Assembly: GCA_963965975.1 (NCBI GenBank)
Contig: OZ014421.1
Location: 6,811,413-6,875,412 of the forward strand
Length of the DNA: 64,000 nucleotides
Reading direction: 5' to 3'
DNA from: Xestospongia bergquistia
Taxonomy: Eukaryota; Porifera; Demospongiae; Haplosclerida; Petrosiidae
Shown: piece by piece, positions 43,745 through 54,906 of the stretch
How the letters are laid out: each line of letters begins with the position of its first letter
How positions within the stretch are numbered: the stretch's first letter is position 1
Position numbers and translations under genes: made by a program
The notes under the pieces: generated by a model
Databases searched by the model: none
The model's input: the letters and a program-made list of their open reading frames with translations, nothing else
Told to the model about the DNA's origin: nothing

Positions 43745-44802
43745 ATGAATATTAATAAGATGGCCACTCCCCTCAAACAAGATCTCTTTCTAATAGAGAA
43801 GAAGAGGGTATTACAAGATAAAGTGGATATTAGTAAGAAGGGTAGCGTGGATGCTCCAATTGTCCATCTTGTACAATACATTAATGATCAAGAGAATTAC
43901 TATACCACAAGTTCATGTTCCGGACGTATCTTAGTCTTTTCAGAGGCACGTCCCAATTTACTACAATTCATAGCTACAAATACACCATATTATAATTTAG
44001 TATATTTTAATGTTTGCAGGCACAAGAAAAAAGAAAGGAAGGATGTCATTGGTTACTTGTATCACATGAGAACCTCACAACAGCTCAAGTGGTATGTCAG
44101 TACTTTACTCATGTTTTTTATAGTAATAATTCTTTAGATTGATGTTGTTAATGGTGAGAAGATACCTCAAATTGGTTATGTTTTCTTCAAATTTGAACCA
44201 TTCGTTCTTCATGTTGCATGTAAAAGTATCACTGATGCACAACACATGGTAACCACATGATAGAAACATGTTGACATGTATATCACTAGCTCCAGATAGC
44301 TATATCATCAGGATTTAAGAATTCAGGATTATCCATTAGCAAAAAAGACAAGATTATTGCAGTAAGTTCAGTGCAATAGAATATAGCAGCTGTTCATCTT
44401 GTAGGCAATACGTAGCACTCAAACATTACAGGCACCATTAATATACAATGGTGTCCTATTGGTTTCTAAAGAGGTATTGTATAGATAATATTTAATTTAG
44501 TTTCTAGTGTTTTGTTAGTACATAAATCATTTAGTGAGTTTAGCTAATGATAAATTTGCTGATAATTTCCAACGCATTCAGAGGTAAGACTTTTTCATGA
44601 ATGTATGTGAGACTAATATCCTCATAGATTTTATGATCAATTAATAGTGTTACATCAGAATCTAGTTGTAAAGACAAAAGTATTAAGAGCTGATGATAAG
44701 GATCAAAATGATACAATAGAGAAGACAAAATTAAATCTGCGCAGTCAAAATGAAGATGATGATAATACTTTTGATGATATTGCACAATTATTTCAGACAT
44801 AA
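43745..44802 (+). CDS. TYW3: tRNA wybutosine-synthesising protein 3
   Basis: Methyltransferase of the wybutosine pathway at position 37 of tRNA-Phe. Starts at 43745 or the in-frame ATG 43760. Seen: DISKKGSVDAPIVHLVQYIN, NYYTTSSCSGRI, CHWLLVSHENLTTAQV, GYVFFKFEPFVLHVACKS, SGFKNSGLSISKKDKIIA, AIRSTQTLQAPL, YINHLVSLANDKFADNFQRI and an acidic C-terminus. These match TYW3 throughout. The first intron appears to use a GC donor (TCAGAG/GCACGT to GTTTGCAG/GCACAA), because no GT donor nearby keeps the frame. Stop lies 2 bp from the ODR4 stop. Confidence 0.9.
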
Positions 44803-44804
44803 TT

Positions 44805-46437
44805 TTATACTGTAAATATAACTAATATAATAGCCATTATTAAGACTATAACAGCTGCTATTAGATAATATACAGTGGTATTTGAACCTGTAAAATAATA
44901 AGGAAATACACTAACAAGCATGAGTTGATTACATACTTCAATTTAACATGAGACTAACTACACATACTTACCAGTTACTATCTTATGATTCTTGTTGTCT
45001 TGTATTGATCTCTCTTCATCTTCTTGTGTCTTAATAACTTCATGATCTTCTTCAAGAACAACATCCAGAGCATCTCCCCAAATTGATCTCAAGTTCTCCC
45101 TCACTTCTGCTTCTCCCTCATTAGGAAAACAATAGTCAGTAAGGGAGAAACCTTGAGTACCTGCTACACACCATACTCTCCTTGGTAACATCAATTTAAT
45201 ATGTTGTGTTGTCTTGTTCAGAGAGTCTTCATTAGGTTTATTATCATCCACTAACTCATTTAATAACAAACTCTGACGTATCATTAAACTTTTAATACCG
45301 TCCAATTTTAAAGCCTATAGATGAGGAAACACTATATATGAGCAGCTGTCATAAGTATTTATTGTATAGACCTTCACTGTGTCATCCCAGGAGGTCTTCT
45401 CATGGACATAAGCTTTACAATAAAGACCATCTTTAACTTTTATTTGATTCCCTTCTTTTATTTCATGAGGATTGGTTTCTTCAACATTTACCTAAGGATT
45501 TAAGAAGATATCTTATAATAGTAATACAAACATACCAGTCTCCAAAAAAAATCAACAATGAGAGAGATATCACTTTTATGTAATAATGTACTAACAGGAT
45601 CGTCATCCGATGGTAACTGATTCTTAAAAGTAGCCACACCTCTTGATATTGTATCAATACATTGTTTGATGGTGTGTCGTAATGTTTTGCTGATATCTGC
45701 ATTGACTTGAGTTGTTGTAATATGATTAATGTCAAAAGAAAGAGAAGAATTAACTGCTACTAAATTTGGATTTGATATTGTTTTAACTTCTAATCCAGGG
45801 AAGTCAAAAGTGGAATGTGGATCAGTGACATCCAATGATAAACAACGAATTCTACACAAAATATTAATCCATTTGTTCATCTGGTTATTATCTATCTGTC
45901 CATTCATGTATCCATCCATCTATTCATCTATCTATCTACTACTTACTTCCTGGAATCAGTTGAAAAGTACACAATCATTTGATAGCCACACCCACCTAAC
46001 TCCACCCACTCTTTCACACCACAACAACTGCTTTTCCACACAGATGATACCAATCCTTTGAGACGAGGTAATTGAGACTTAATTTGAGCAGGGGCTAGAC
46101 TCACGGCCAGTCCCAATATTTGAATACCACCTGGTAAAGTACTGGCAACCTATACTATAAACTTGAGTACAATCAATACAACAATGTAGAATTACTTGAT
46201 AAGTGTAGTGTGCTGTTGATACATCATCTTGACATGATACAGGAAGGAGTATTGCAATATGGTCTTGAAGATTGGTGATCTTTATTATTATAATAATGTC
46301 ATTATCTTATTTATATAATGTTATACCTTATGTCCTATGACTAATGCTGTACGTAGATCACGTGAATTGCCTCCAGCTAGTTGAAGACGCTTTAGAGTAC
46401 TCTCCAACTCTTTATAACCAGTGACACTCCTAACCAT
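44805..46437 (-). CDS. ODR4: ODR4 homologue, membrane-receptor trafficking factor
   Basis: Tail-anchored protein; the nematode ODR-4 localises odorant receptors to cilia. Starts MVRSVTGYKELESTLKRL and RTALVIGHK. Then TYQVASTLPGGIQILGLAVS, VKEWVELGGCGYQMIVYFS, a middle region, GLYCKAYVHEKTSWDDTVKA, LMIRQSLLLNEL and VWCVAGTQGFSLTDYCFPNE. A single C-terminal transmembrane helix (VYYLIAAVIVLIMAIILVIF) lies four residues from the stop. Pattern and tail anchor fit the ODR4 family. ATG 46437 aligns with the human start. Divergent from CFAP20, convergent with TYW3. Confidence 0.88.
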
Positions 46438-46567
46438 CTTGCCTGGTCTTTCGCCACACCCACCAAATACTAATTGCCACGCCTCTAGAATTATAACGGT
46501 ATTCGGTATTTTTTGTAACCATAGCAACTAACTAAATTTACACACAGAGAATTTTTGAACAGCCATT
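46438..46567. promoter_or_regulatory. Shared bidirectional promoter/5'UTR, ODR4-CFAP20
   Basis: 130 bp between divergent start codons; no TATA box seen. Confidence 0.45.
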
Positions 46568-47505
46568 ATGTTTAAGAATACCTTTCAATCTGGTTTTCTC
46601 TCCGTTCTTTACAGCATTGGGAGCAAACCTCTACAAATTTGGGACAAAAAGGTGAGATATTTAAATCAGTGTTCTCTATTTTAAAGTTTTCTGGCTAGGT
46701 ACGTAATGGTCACATTAAGAGGATAACAGACAATGATATTCAGTCTTTGGTTCTAGAAATATGTGGTACTAATGTCAGGTAAGAGAACATTACAAAACTA
46801 AAGTACTTTACTGTTATAAGCTGTTCAAGTGACTTATCATGTTGACATTGTAATAAATTGTAATAATGACCTCTTTTTATGGGGACAGTACCACATACAT
46901 ATCATGTCCTGCTGATACCACAAAAACACTCGGCATAAAATTGCCATTTTTGGTCATGATTATCAAAAATATGAAGAAGTATTTCTCATTTGAAGTCCAG
47001 GTATTAACCACACCTACTTTTATCACTCACATTATTACAATATAATTTAGGTTTTAGATGATAAAAATGTTCGGAGACGATTCCGAGCATCTAATTATCA
47101 ATCAACCACAAGAGTAAAACCCTTTATATGTACAATGCCAATGAGATTAGATGATGGCTGGAATCAAATTCAGTTCAACTTGGCTGATTTCACTCGCCGA
47201 GCTTACGGTACTAACTACATTGAGACACTTAGAATTGAGGTATGTCATGTGACTGTCATGAGGTCATTATGCTATAATAATGTGATGTCTTAGATTCATG
47301 CTAACTGTCGTATCAGACGAGTTTATTTCTCGGATCGACTTTACTCTGAGGACGAACTACCTGCGGAGTTCAAATTGTATTTACCGGTGCAAAAGTCTAC
47401 CCCTAAGGTTAGTGTAGTGTTACATGTAATTTAATGTATCTATATTTTATGTTTCTTTAGCAACAACAACAACAACAACAACAACAAGTAGTTGCACAAT
47501 CTTAA
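46568..47505 (+). CDS. CFAP20: Cilia and flagella associated protein 20 (BUG22)
   Basis: Microtubule inner junction protein of axonemal doublets. Exons 46568..46651, 46699..46778, 46889..47000, 47051..47239, 47294..47407 and 47461..47505 join to 207 aa (human 193). Near-invariant family sequence: [57 protein letters not shown]-like block, [60 protein letters not shown]-like block. The last exon adds a lineage-specific tail: nine Gln from a (CAA)9 run that starts exactly at the splice acceptor, then VVAQS. Confidence 0.96.
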
Positions 47506-47765
47506 CTTCACACTCAAAACATACAATACACATTCTCTTGTACCTCATCTACATTGCTCTCTAATGGTAGAATAGGTAGCCCCTGTTATTTTAAAATTTA
47601 ATTAAATAATGTTGATATTTCTTGGGGTTGTATTATTGAAAGATTTAAATATTGATATAGTCCAATAGTGAACTAAAAATTTGTCTCTTCTTTTCCTAAT
47701 GTGCTACAAAGTGTTATTTACTGATTTCTCTTGACATAACAAAAATCAATGACCAAAAATAATAA

Positions 47766-49070
47766 TTACAAACTTAATTTATCAGGGTTCTCTTTCAAAT
47801 CAAGAAGTGCTTTAGCAACATGTTCATAATCTTCTTTTGTATTATAGATCTGACAACTGATACGAAGCCACAACTCTCCATTAATTGGTTCTATTGCTAT
47901 CATAACTTTATAATGATGTGCAAGCACTTTAGCAACATGATTTGCGTATTCCTTAGTCTTAGTTCCTTGAAGTTCAGCAGGAAGATGTACAACAGCCATA
48001 CATGGTGCATACATATCGTCAGGAACAGCTATCCTGTGTTCTCCTAATTTCTCTGCCAACATATTCGCTGCCCACTGAACCAACGGGGCACAATATCCAG
48101 TGACACTAGCCTATATAGAGCATAAAGGGTTAAAGTTACTTGTTGAAATATGTAATACTGAGCTTACTAATCCACCTATGTCTTGGTAGAACTTGAATAC
48201 CTCTGGGACTACACAATAAGGAGTACCATCTCGTGTACCTTGTACATAGAACTCATAAGGATAGCCATCAAGATAATTGGAAGAAGCAAGTAATGGCTTC
48301 GTAATATCCCTCATATCAGGTCTTATATAAAATATAGCACATCCTCGAGGACAGAACATCCATTTATGAAGATTACCTGAAATAGATAATAAGAGGACAT
48401 ATTATAATATTTATAATATGATATTACCAGTATAATATTCTGCTCCAATATCAGTTAGATCTAATTCAAGTTGACCAGGTGCATGAGCTCCATCAACTAT
48501 TATAGTTACTCCATACTCATGACAAACTTTAACAATCTCTTTTATTGGAAATAATATTGAAGTGGGGCTACTGATATGATCTACTACTGTAACTCTCACA
48601 TCAGGATGAGCTGAGAGATATGTCCGATATCGCTCAATTACTTCAGCTTTGTTTTTATAGGGTGGATTGAGATCTAAGATGTGATGAGTAGCAGATAATT
48701 CCTTGCATAGCCGATCAGCAGTGAACCGAACAGCTTCATATGTCAATGTGGTCACCATCAATCCTTCTCCTTGTTTAAGTTTGAGGCTATGAAGAGCTAT
48801 AGCCACTCCTGTTGTTGCATTCTCTACAAACACCAGCTCATCTAGAGCACAATTTAAAAAATCACTCATTACTTTAAGCCCCTCTTTCATGAGGGGATAG
48901 TATTTGTAGCGAAACCATGTGTCTGGGTTTTGTTCAAATTCTTGAATTCGTTTCATCCTGGCCTCAAATACAGGACGTGGGACACGCCCAAATGACCCAT
49001 GATTAACAAATGTAAACCCTTCTTCTAAGTAGAACTCCTTCTTGTATTCAGCACCCAATAAAAAAGCCAT
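47766..49070 (-). CDS. Class V aminotransferase-fold PLP enzyme (isopenicillin N epimerase-like)
   Basis: Pyridoxal-phosphate enzyme of unknown substrate, in the group annotated isopenicillin N epimerase-like in animals. Exons 48428..49070, 48168..48376 and 47766..48110 close to 398 aa. Seen: FTFVNHGSFGRVPRPVFEAR, VFVENATTGVAIALHSL (cofactor phosphate loop), VVDHISSPTSILFPI, VTIIVDGAHAPGQL (cofactor Asp and His) and TGNLHKWMFCPRG with the Schiff-base Lys. The rest ends KENPDKLSL. No targeting signal is visible. All cofactor residues are present, so it should be active; the reaction cannot be told from sequence. Confidence 0.88.
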
Positions 49071-49283
49071 TTAAATGCCAAAGTAATGAATATTATTAAT
49101 AATTGGCACATGACTTAAATGTGACTGTTTTGATTGTGTTACTATGTTAGAGTTGTAATGTTTGCCAATATTATTTAAAAGGGTATGTTTGCCAATGTTA
49201 TTATGATTCAAAAGGAAATTGTGTGATATAAATAATTCAATATATTTATATAAAATTTATATATTGACAAACTAAACAACATT

Positions 49284-50033
49284 TTAGTGACAATGTTCAT
49301 TGTTCTCTCGATTATTAACTCCTAATATATGTCTGGTCTTTGCAAATATGAAGTAACCAATACCAGCTCCAAAACATACTGATAAAAAGAGCCATCCATT
49401 GAATGTCATTGCAATAAACATGAGAATATATCCATAACCAACTTGTATGACGTGAAGCAATGATTGTAGAACATGCATACCAAAACTAATAGAAATAGAC
49501 TTCACTCTATAATACGAACAAATAGTATATAGCAGTATACTAGAATATACTGAACAAGATAATAGTATACTGAAACATGAAGGAGACTTACTTGCTAGGT
49601 TGTTTTAAATTGCTATTTACTAACTGCATCTTATCACTGAAATGACTACCCAAATCATTTTCTGATACTTTATCTTGTTTCTTTGAGCGCTTCAAATCAA
49701 GGTACAGTAACCATTCTCGTAATGTTTTCAGTCCTTCATAGAATAGAGCCAGTAAAAATGAGACTACAATAGCACCCACTAGTTCTGAATTGAAGACAAA
49801 ACACTTGAGATATCAGACTTATATATTAAGAGATGATGCTTACCTCCTGCATTAGTGATTGTCCAAGAATGAAAGATAAGTCGTTGGCAAGCATCGAAAT
49901 GGAAGAACATCTACAAATGAAGAAGAGATAATATAATCTCTCTTTCTAAACTAACCTTCATCATTCTTCCTCCTCCTCCTCCTCCCATGTCCATATCCAT
50001 GTCCATAGACAGATCACAACGAGTATCGTTCAT
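49284..50033 (-). CDS. SLC31A1: High-affinity copper transporter, CTR1 type, copy a
   Basis: Trimeric plasma-membrane Cu(I) importer. Starts MNDTRCDLSMDMDMDMGGGG, a Met-rich copper-binding N-terminus, then MMKMFFHFDACQRLIF. TM1 ELVGAIVVSFLLALFYEGLK; a cytosolic loop with KRSKKQDK; TM2 with the MxxxM filter (MFIAM); TM3 with GxxxG (GAGIGYFIF); C-terminus ends in His-Cys-His, as in human CTR1. An N-terminal Gly-repeat (six Gly) distinguishes it from copy b. Tandem paralogue of the gene at 50872; introns are alignable too. Confidence 0.92.
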
Positions 50034-50871
50034 CTTATAGTAGCCCTGGTCTCTCTCTCTCTTTCAAACACAAAAAGGAACTAGTCTACCTGTCAAGTGT
50101 TGAGGTGATTAATCAATACAAGGTGTGTCCTCATTTTAATAGGATTCTATATATTTCCTGTATAGAAGAGCTTATGAACAGTATAATTATTAATTTTTAT
50201 TTTAAAGTAAAGTTATTTGTTGATCTGCAGCTGATAATTGTTCTGAATTAAGTGTAATAAAGGACACTTGTTTGAGTCTAGTCTCATATTAGTTTATAAC
50301 ATTCAATAAAGACATCTCTACACTAACGGTGTTGTCCCTGGACAAGTAATCTTGTATCCTCTAGACTATAAATGTATTCATAACAAGGTTCATGTATTAA
50401 ATGAGACAAATTATTCTCTGGGGTTTTCTTAGGTAATGATAGTAAACTCTAACAGTGTTGGATTGTTAAATATTTAAAGTAATATACTCAATTTCGATAT
50501 TTTTATTCTATTTTTGAATATATCCTTAAAATAGTCCCATGAAGTTCGTCTCCACCTGAAAATCACAGATATAGGGAATTAACTGTATTATAATAATAGA
50601 TATTGATCATTATCAATGGATGTACACTCAATTATGGATTACTAAAGACACTCAATAGATACTCAGTTTCAAGTATCCTTCATTAACTATTCAGTATATC
50701 TAGTAGTAGCAATTATTGGGATATGATAGATATTTGATAGTAATTGTCATTCAAACATAAAATAAGATCCATATAAGGCAATTATGTTAGCTTAAATATA
50801 TGATTTATTAAGATAACAATTTTTACCAATGACAATGCTACACAAATTTTATAATTATTGTTATAAATGAT
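50034..50871. other. Spacer between the two CTR1 copies, no gene seen
   Basis: 838 bp, AT-rich, with only short ORFs and no repeat that I can define. It contains the promoter of copy a and the 3' region of copy b. Confidence 0.6.
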
Positions 50872-51594
50872 TTAGTGACAATGTTCATTGTTCTCTCGAT
50901 TATTAACTCCTAACATTGCAATTGGTCTGGTCTTTGCAAATATGAAGTAACCAATACCAGCTCCAAAACATACTGATAAAAAGAGCCATCCATTAAATGT
51001 CATTGCAATCAACATGAGTACATATCCGTAACCAACTTGTATGACGTGAAGAAATGACTGTAGTGTATGCATGCAAAAACTAATAGAAATGGACTTCATT
51101 CTATAATAAATAGAAAAATTAGTATACAAGAATGGGATATATAGTGCTTACTTGTTGGGACGTTTCAAATTAGTGTTCACTAACTGTATCTTGTCACTGG
51201 TATTGACTAGGTCACTTTCAGTCACTTTGTCTTTTTTTTTGGAGTATTTCATATCAAGATACAGTAGCCATTCTCTCAGTGTTTTCAGTCCTTCATAGAA
51301 TATAGCCAGTATAAATGAGACTACCATAGCACCCACTAGTTCTGGATTGAAGACAAAACACTTGAGATATCAGACTTATATATCAAGTGATGATATTTAC
51401 CTCCTGCAGTAGTGATTGTCCAAGATTTAAACAAGAATTGCTGGCAGGCATCAAAATGGAAGAACATCTACAAACAGAGAAGATATACCAATATTAATGT
51501 CCTCTCTTTGATTAAAACTAACCTTCATCATTCCTCCTCCCATCATATCCATATCCATATCCATAGACAAGTCACAGTGAGCTGTATGATTCAT
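50872..51594 (-). CDS. SLC31A1: High-affinity copper transporter, CTR1 type, copy b
   Basis: Tandem duplicate of the gene at 49284. Starts MNHTAHCDLSMDMDMDMMGG, then MMKMFFHFDACQQFLF. It retains the MxxxM (MLIAM), GAGIGYFIF and terminal HCH motifs. Differences cluster in the cytosolic loop (KYSKKKDKVTESDL) and before the tail (RPIAMLGVN). Introns and the 3' end are highly alike, suggesting a recent duplication or gene conversion. Divergent from MIGA, start codons 156 bp apart. Confidence 0.92.
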
Positions 51595-51750
51595 TTTATG
51601 ATCCATTCTTGCTTCGAACTTTTGCGACCTTTAGCGTAACTAGATATAATCTGTGCGCAAAACTGCGCATCCTCAGTATACCACTCCCTCGCTATGGGGG
51701 CGTGGTAGACCGAGGACGACAGTTATCAATATTATGATCAGCTGGAGGAG

Positions 51751-53966
51751 ATGCAGATTTCTCTGTTCAGTAGTTTAAGGCTCTCAGCTGAAAAGGTAGA
51801 TTGATCATGAATAACGTAATAACTAGAAAGGAAAATAAAAAGACAGTTATTTATAATTTTGAACTGTAATTTAATATAATAGTGAAACTATCTCCCTCTC
51901 TCCAGCTTCAAGGTCACTGGCGACATCTTTCAAGTCGTACTCGTTTCTTATTAGTTATATTAGCAGGGTTTTCCCTCACAGTATTAGCAGCTGGTGTTAT
52001 TTTACGTCAAAGACGACGACGCTATCGTGCCATCTCTCCCCTCTCTGAAAGTTTACATCGACAAGATACCTTCCAACAAACTTCACACTCTAGTATGTTA
52101 TATTACTAATATTAATTTATGTACACTTGTCATATTAGGTATCTCTGCTCACCGACGTGTTGATTCTTTTCCCTCACCTATACCTGAATTGATTGTGGAG
52201 GAGGAGGATAATGAAAATGATACAATTGAAGGGGGTGGAGATAGACGACCCTCCTCAGTTGATATCATGTCATTAGAATATGAGAATCTGTCTGTTCCTC
52301 ATGATACTGATGTCTTCCTTAGTCTGTCTCAAAATTACTCAATCGGTAATAATGACATTAGCTTGGAATAATATGCATGTACATGTATATGTACTACATG
52401 TAATGATGATGTCATTATACATGTATATGTAATGATGATGTCATTATACATGACTTTCCTTGTTTATCTTAGGTCCGCTCTCCGATGATTACTTTGATGC
52501 AACAGATTTAGTTAACCCTTTAACTCCACCCACTGTGTTAGCCACACCCACTACAGACTATTTATCTGATTCTGAGGACTCTTTTGAATCTGCTCCAGAA
52601 TCAATGGAAGAAGTGGTAAGGTGGTGTCTGTTGTTGACCACACCCATTTAGTCTACCCTTTAGAGGAGCAACCCCTCTCGACATCAACTTTATATCTCTT
52701 CTTTGTTGCTTGTTGACGAAGGGAAAGTCCAATGTAGAAAATTTAGGTATCTATCTATTAGTCTATATGTCATCAATTCATTCATCCATTATTCATCCAT
52801 TTGTTTGTTTTCTAGTTTTATACTTAATAGTCCATCCATCCATTCTTTCATTTGTCCATCCATTCATCTACAGGCATTCATCCATTATTCATCTATTTAT
52901 TTATTTTTCTATTTTTTACCAGAACTCAACTCTTAAGTTGTACAAGTGACAAAGATTTTCTTGCTAAATTATATTGTGTTAGATTAGCATTAAATGAGTT
53001 ACTTCAGTCACCAGCTAATAGAGACTTTGTTATTGAAGCTGGACGTGATATGATGGTAACATTACTAACTAGTTCACAACATGTAAGGATGAATGGATAG
53101 ATAGTTGAGTAAATGGATGGATAGAGGGTAAATGGATATATGGATGGGAATAATGGATGAATGAGAGAAGTATATTGGAAGAATTGAAAAATTATTAAAT
53201 TTTCTTTCTTCTCTCTCTCTTAATAGGATCCTCAGCCCTTCATTGACGCATATAACAACATTATAGAATTTTGTCATAATCCTGACAACTGGCGAAAAGC
53301 AGAGGAGGAGCTACGTGAACGAGGAGTAAGTGAACATAATGACACTGACCACACCCCTTTTTCCTAACAATAGGTTGTGTGTATGAATGTCTATGATGTA
53401 GCACTGGATTTTATGTTGTTAGATGCTTTTGATGACCTTAGTAGTCCTCCATCAGCACTCCTCTCTGTTATACAAAATGGATGGTTGTCTGATGGTATTA
53501 AACAAAGTGTGAGTAATTTAAGGTCACTAATTAGTAAGGGTATCCTCATTTAATATAGATGTTGAATACAGCTGTATGGTCTATTATGAAAGCCAAGAAA
53601 AGTTTATTAAGAGTATGTCAGTTAATAACTGTTGGTTGTCATAAACATCTTATTTTTCTTCTAGACTAAAAATGGTTTTATGTCAAGATTTTATATATTA
53701 AGTGAAACAATGTCACCATTATTTGCTTGGGGGTTCTTAGGTAGTGATAATGAACTACGTCAACGTTGTCAAAGATTTAAAGTGAGTCCTTCGTATTTAG
53801 TTAATTAATGTTAATTAATTAATGTTTTATTATCTAGATAACAATGATGAATTTTATGCAGGCAATATTTTCATTAGACAATGCTCGTTATATTACAATA
53901 CAAACATTAGCTGATGATATTATGACTCATGGTAGAAGAACTATACACTTAATGTCAGATATGTAA
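51751..53966 (+). CDS. MIGA2: Mitoguardin (outer mitochondrial membrane fusion/lipid-transfer protein)
   Basis: Mitoguardins sit in the outer mitochondrial membrane, promote fusion and transfer lipids at contacts. First exon 51751..51795 (MQISLFSSLRLSAEK), then 51906..52092 with the N-terminal membrane helix FLLVILAGFSLTVLAAGVIL followed by a basic RQRRRRYRA. A disordered acidic linker follows. The conserved C-terminal domain comprises GKVQCRKF, LLSCTSDKDFLAKLYCVRLA, VVCMNVYDVALDFMLLDAFD, LLSVIQNGWLSDGIKQS, MLNTAVWSIMKAKKSLL, TKNGFMSRFYILSETMSPLF and the end THGRRTIHLMSDM. All align with human MIGA1/MIGA2; sponges probably have one gene. Its last exons are partly duplicated at 58411. Confidence 0.92.
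52775..52905. repeat. (ATCC/TTCA)n microsatellite in MIGA intron
   Basis: Degenerate CATCCATTCATC array; the reverse-type GGATGGAT array occurs at about 53085..53165 in a later intron of the same gene. Confidence 0.75.
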
Positions 53967-54906
53967 TTATTTTATTAGTTTAATAATAATTGATGTCAGT
54001 TAGTACAAGACTTTACAATCACATGATAAACATTGTGTCATTACACTTCCAGGAAATACATATTATATAAATATTATATAATAATACAAGTTGTTGTAAT
54101 GGCTATCTGCTGATTCTAGTAACAATGTAATTAATAAACTAGTTTAACAACATTTGAAATGGTTGGTACCTTATAATGATTGACAACTAAAAACATGTTA
54201 TTTGACTAATTCTGTAATCATGTAATTTTAACAATTGCTTCAAATCTTACGAGTCACATATTGTTATAAATATATTTATATGTTCATGAAACAATTGCAG
54301 ATTGAAAATGCCCAATTCCGACAAATTCAATTTATGAGGTTATGAAGTATGCAATAGAAATATTATTATAGAATCAAGGGAATTTCCCCGGGAATGTACC
54401 CTGTCAAGATATTATATAGACAGTTACTTAGTTAGTAACAGTTAGGAGAGTCGATGCAGTTAGGTAAGATGGGAGGTAAGCTAAAGAACGTGGCTATAGT
54501 CTTGCGATGGCAGTCCCTTTGCTTGGAGAGGAAGGATCTGGTAGCGTACGTATAGTACAAGTTAGCACTGTGGCCTAAGAAACTTCTTTAAAGGTGTGGA
54601 AAAACACGACAGATCTAGCAAGTATGATGTACAAGATGAAAGGTAAGTTCGCCATTCAAACTTGCTGTTAATTTTCGAACGACTTTCATCTAAAGTAGGG
54701 GGTGTGGTCTATGCATCCGCTTTACTACACATAGTATTGACTACGTAAGTCGTCTATACTATCTATGACTACACTATTATAGTATAGTCCGCAAGTAGTA
54801 GGCTTCTCAGCAAAACTTTCGTGCAAACTATCCGAGTTGTTAATTTCTGTCTTCCAGTGCAAAAACATTTACGTGTGGTCAGTAGTAGTAAGGTCTTGAT
54901 GTAATG
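53967..54906. other. MIGA-TRAF-B interval with TRAF fragment
   Basis: No gene. 54000..54130 has an inverted copy at about 58830..58935. Around 54303..54375 is a relic of TRAF zinc-finger exon 4 and the start of exon 5 (CCGACAAATTCAAT, then TTATGAAG and a TTATAG/AATCA join). The 3' part resembles the TRAF-A 5' flank and carries the TRAF-B 5'UTR. Confidence 0.6.
54374..54404. repeat. kB-like dispersed palindromic element
   Basis: CAAGGGAATTTCCCCGGGAATG. Related copies: 60231..60254 (CAAGGGAGTTTCCCTGGGAA), 29966..29992 on the minus strand, 32331..32355. GGGAATTTCC fits the NF-kB consensus GGGRNNYYCC. May be only a short repeat. Confidence 0.6.

Noticed and set aside
47461-47487. CAA repeat as a noncoding microsatellite
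   Set aside because: It is in frame at the start of the last CFAP20 exon and reads as Gln residues before the stop.
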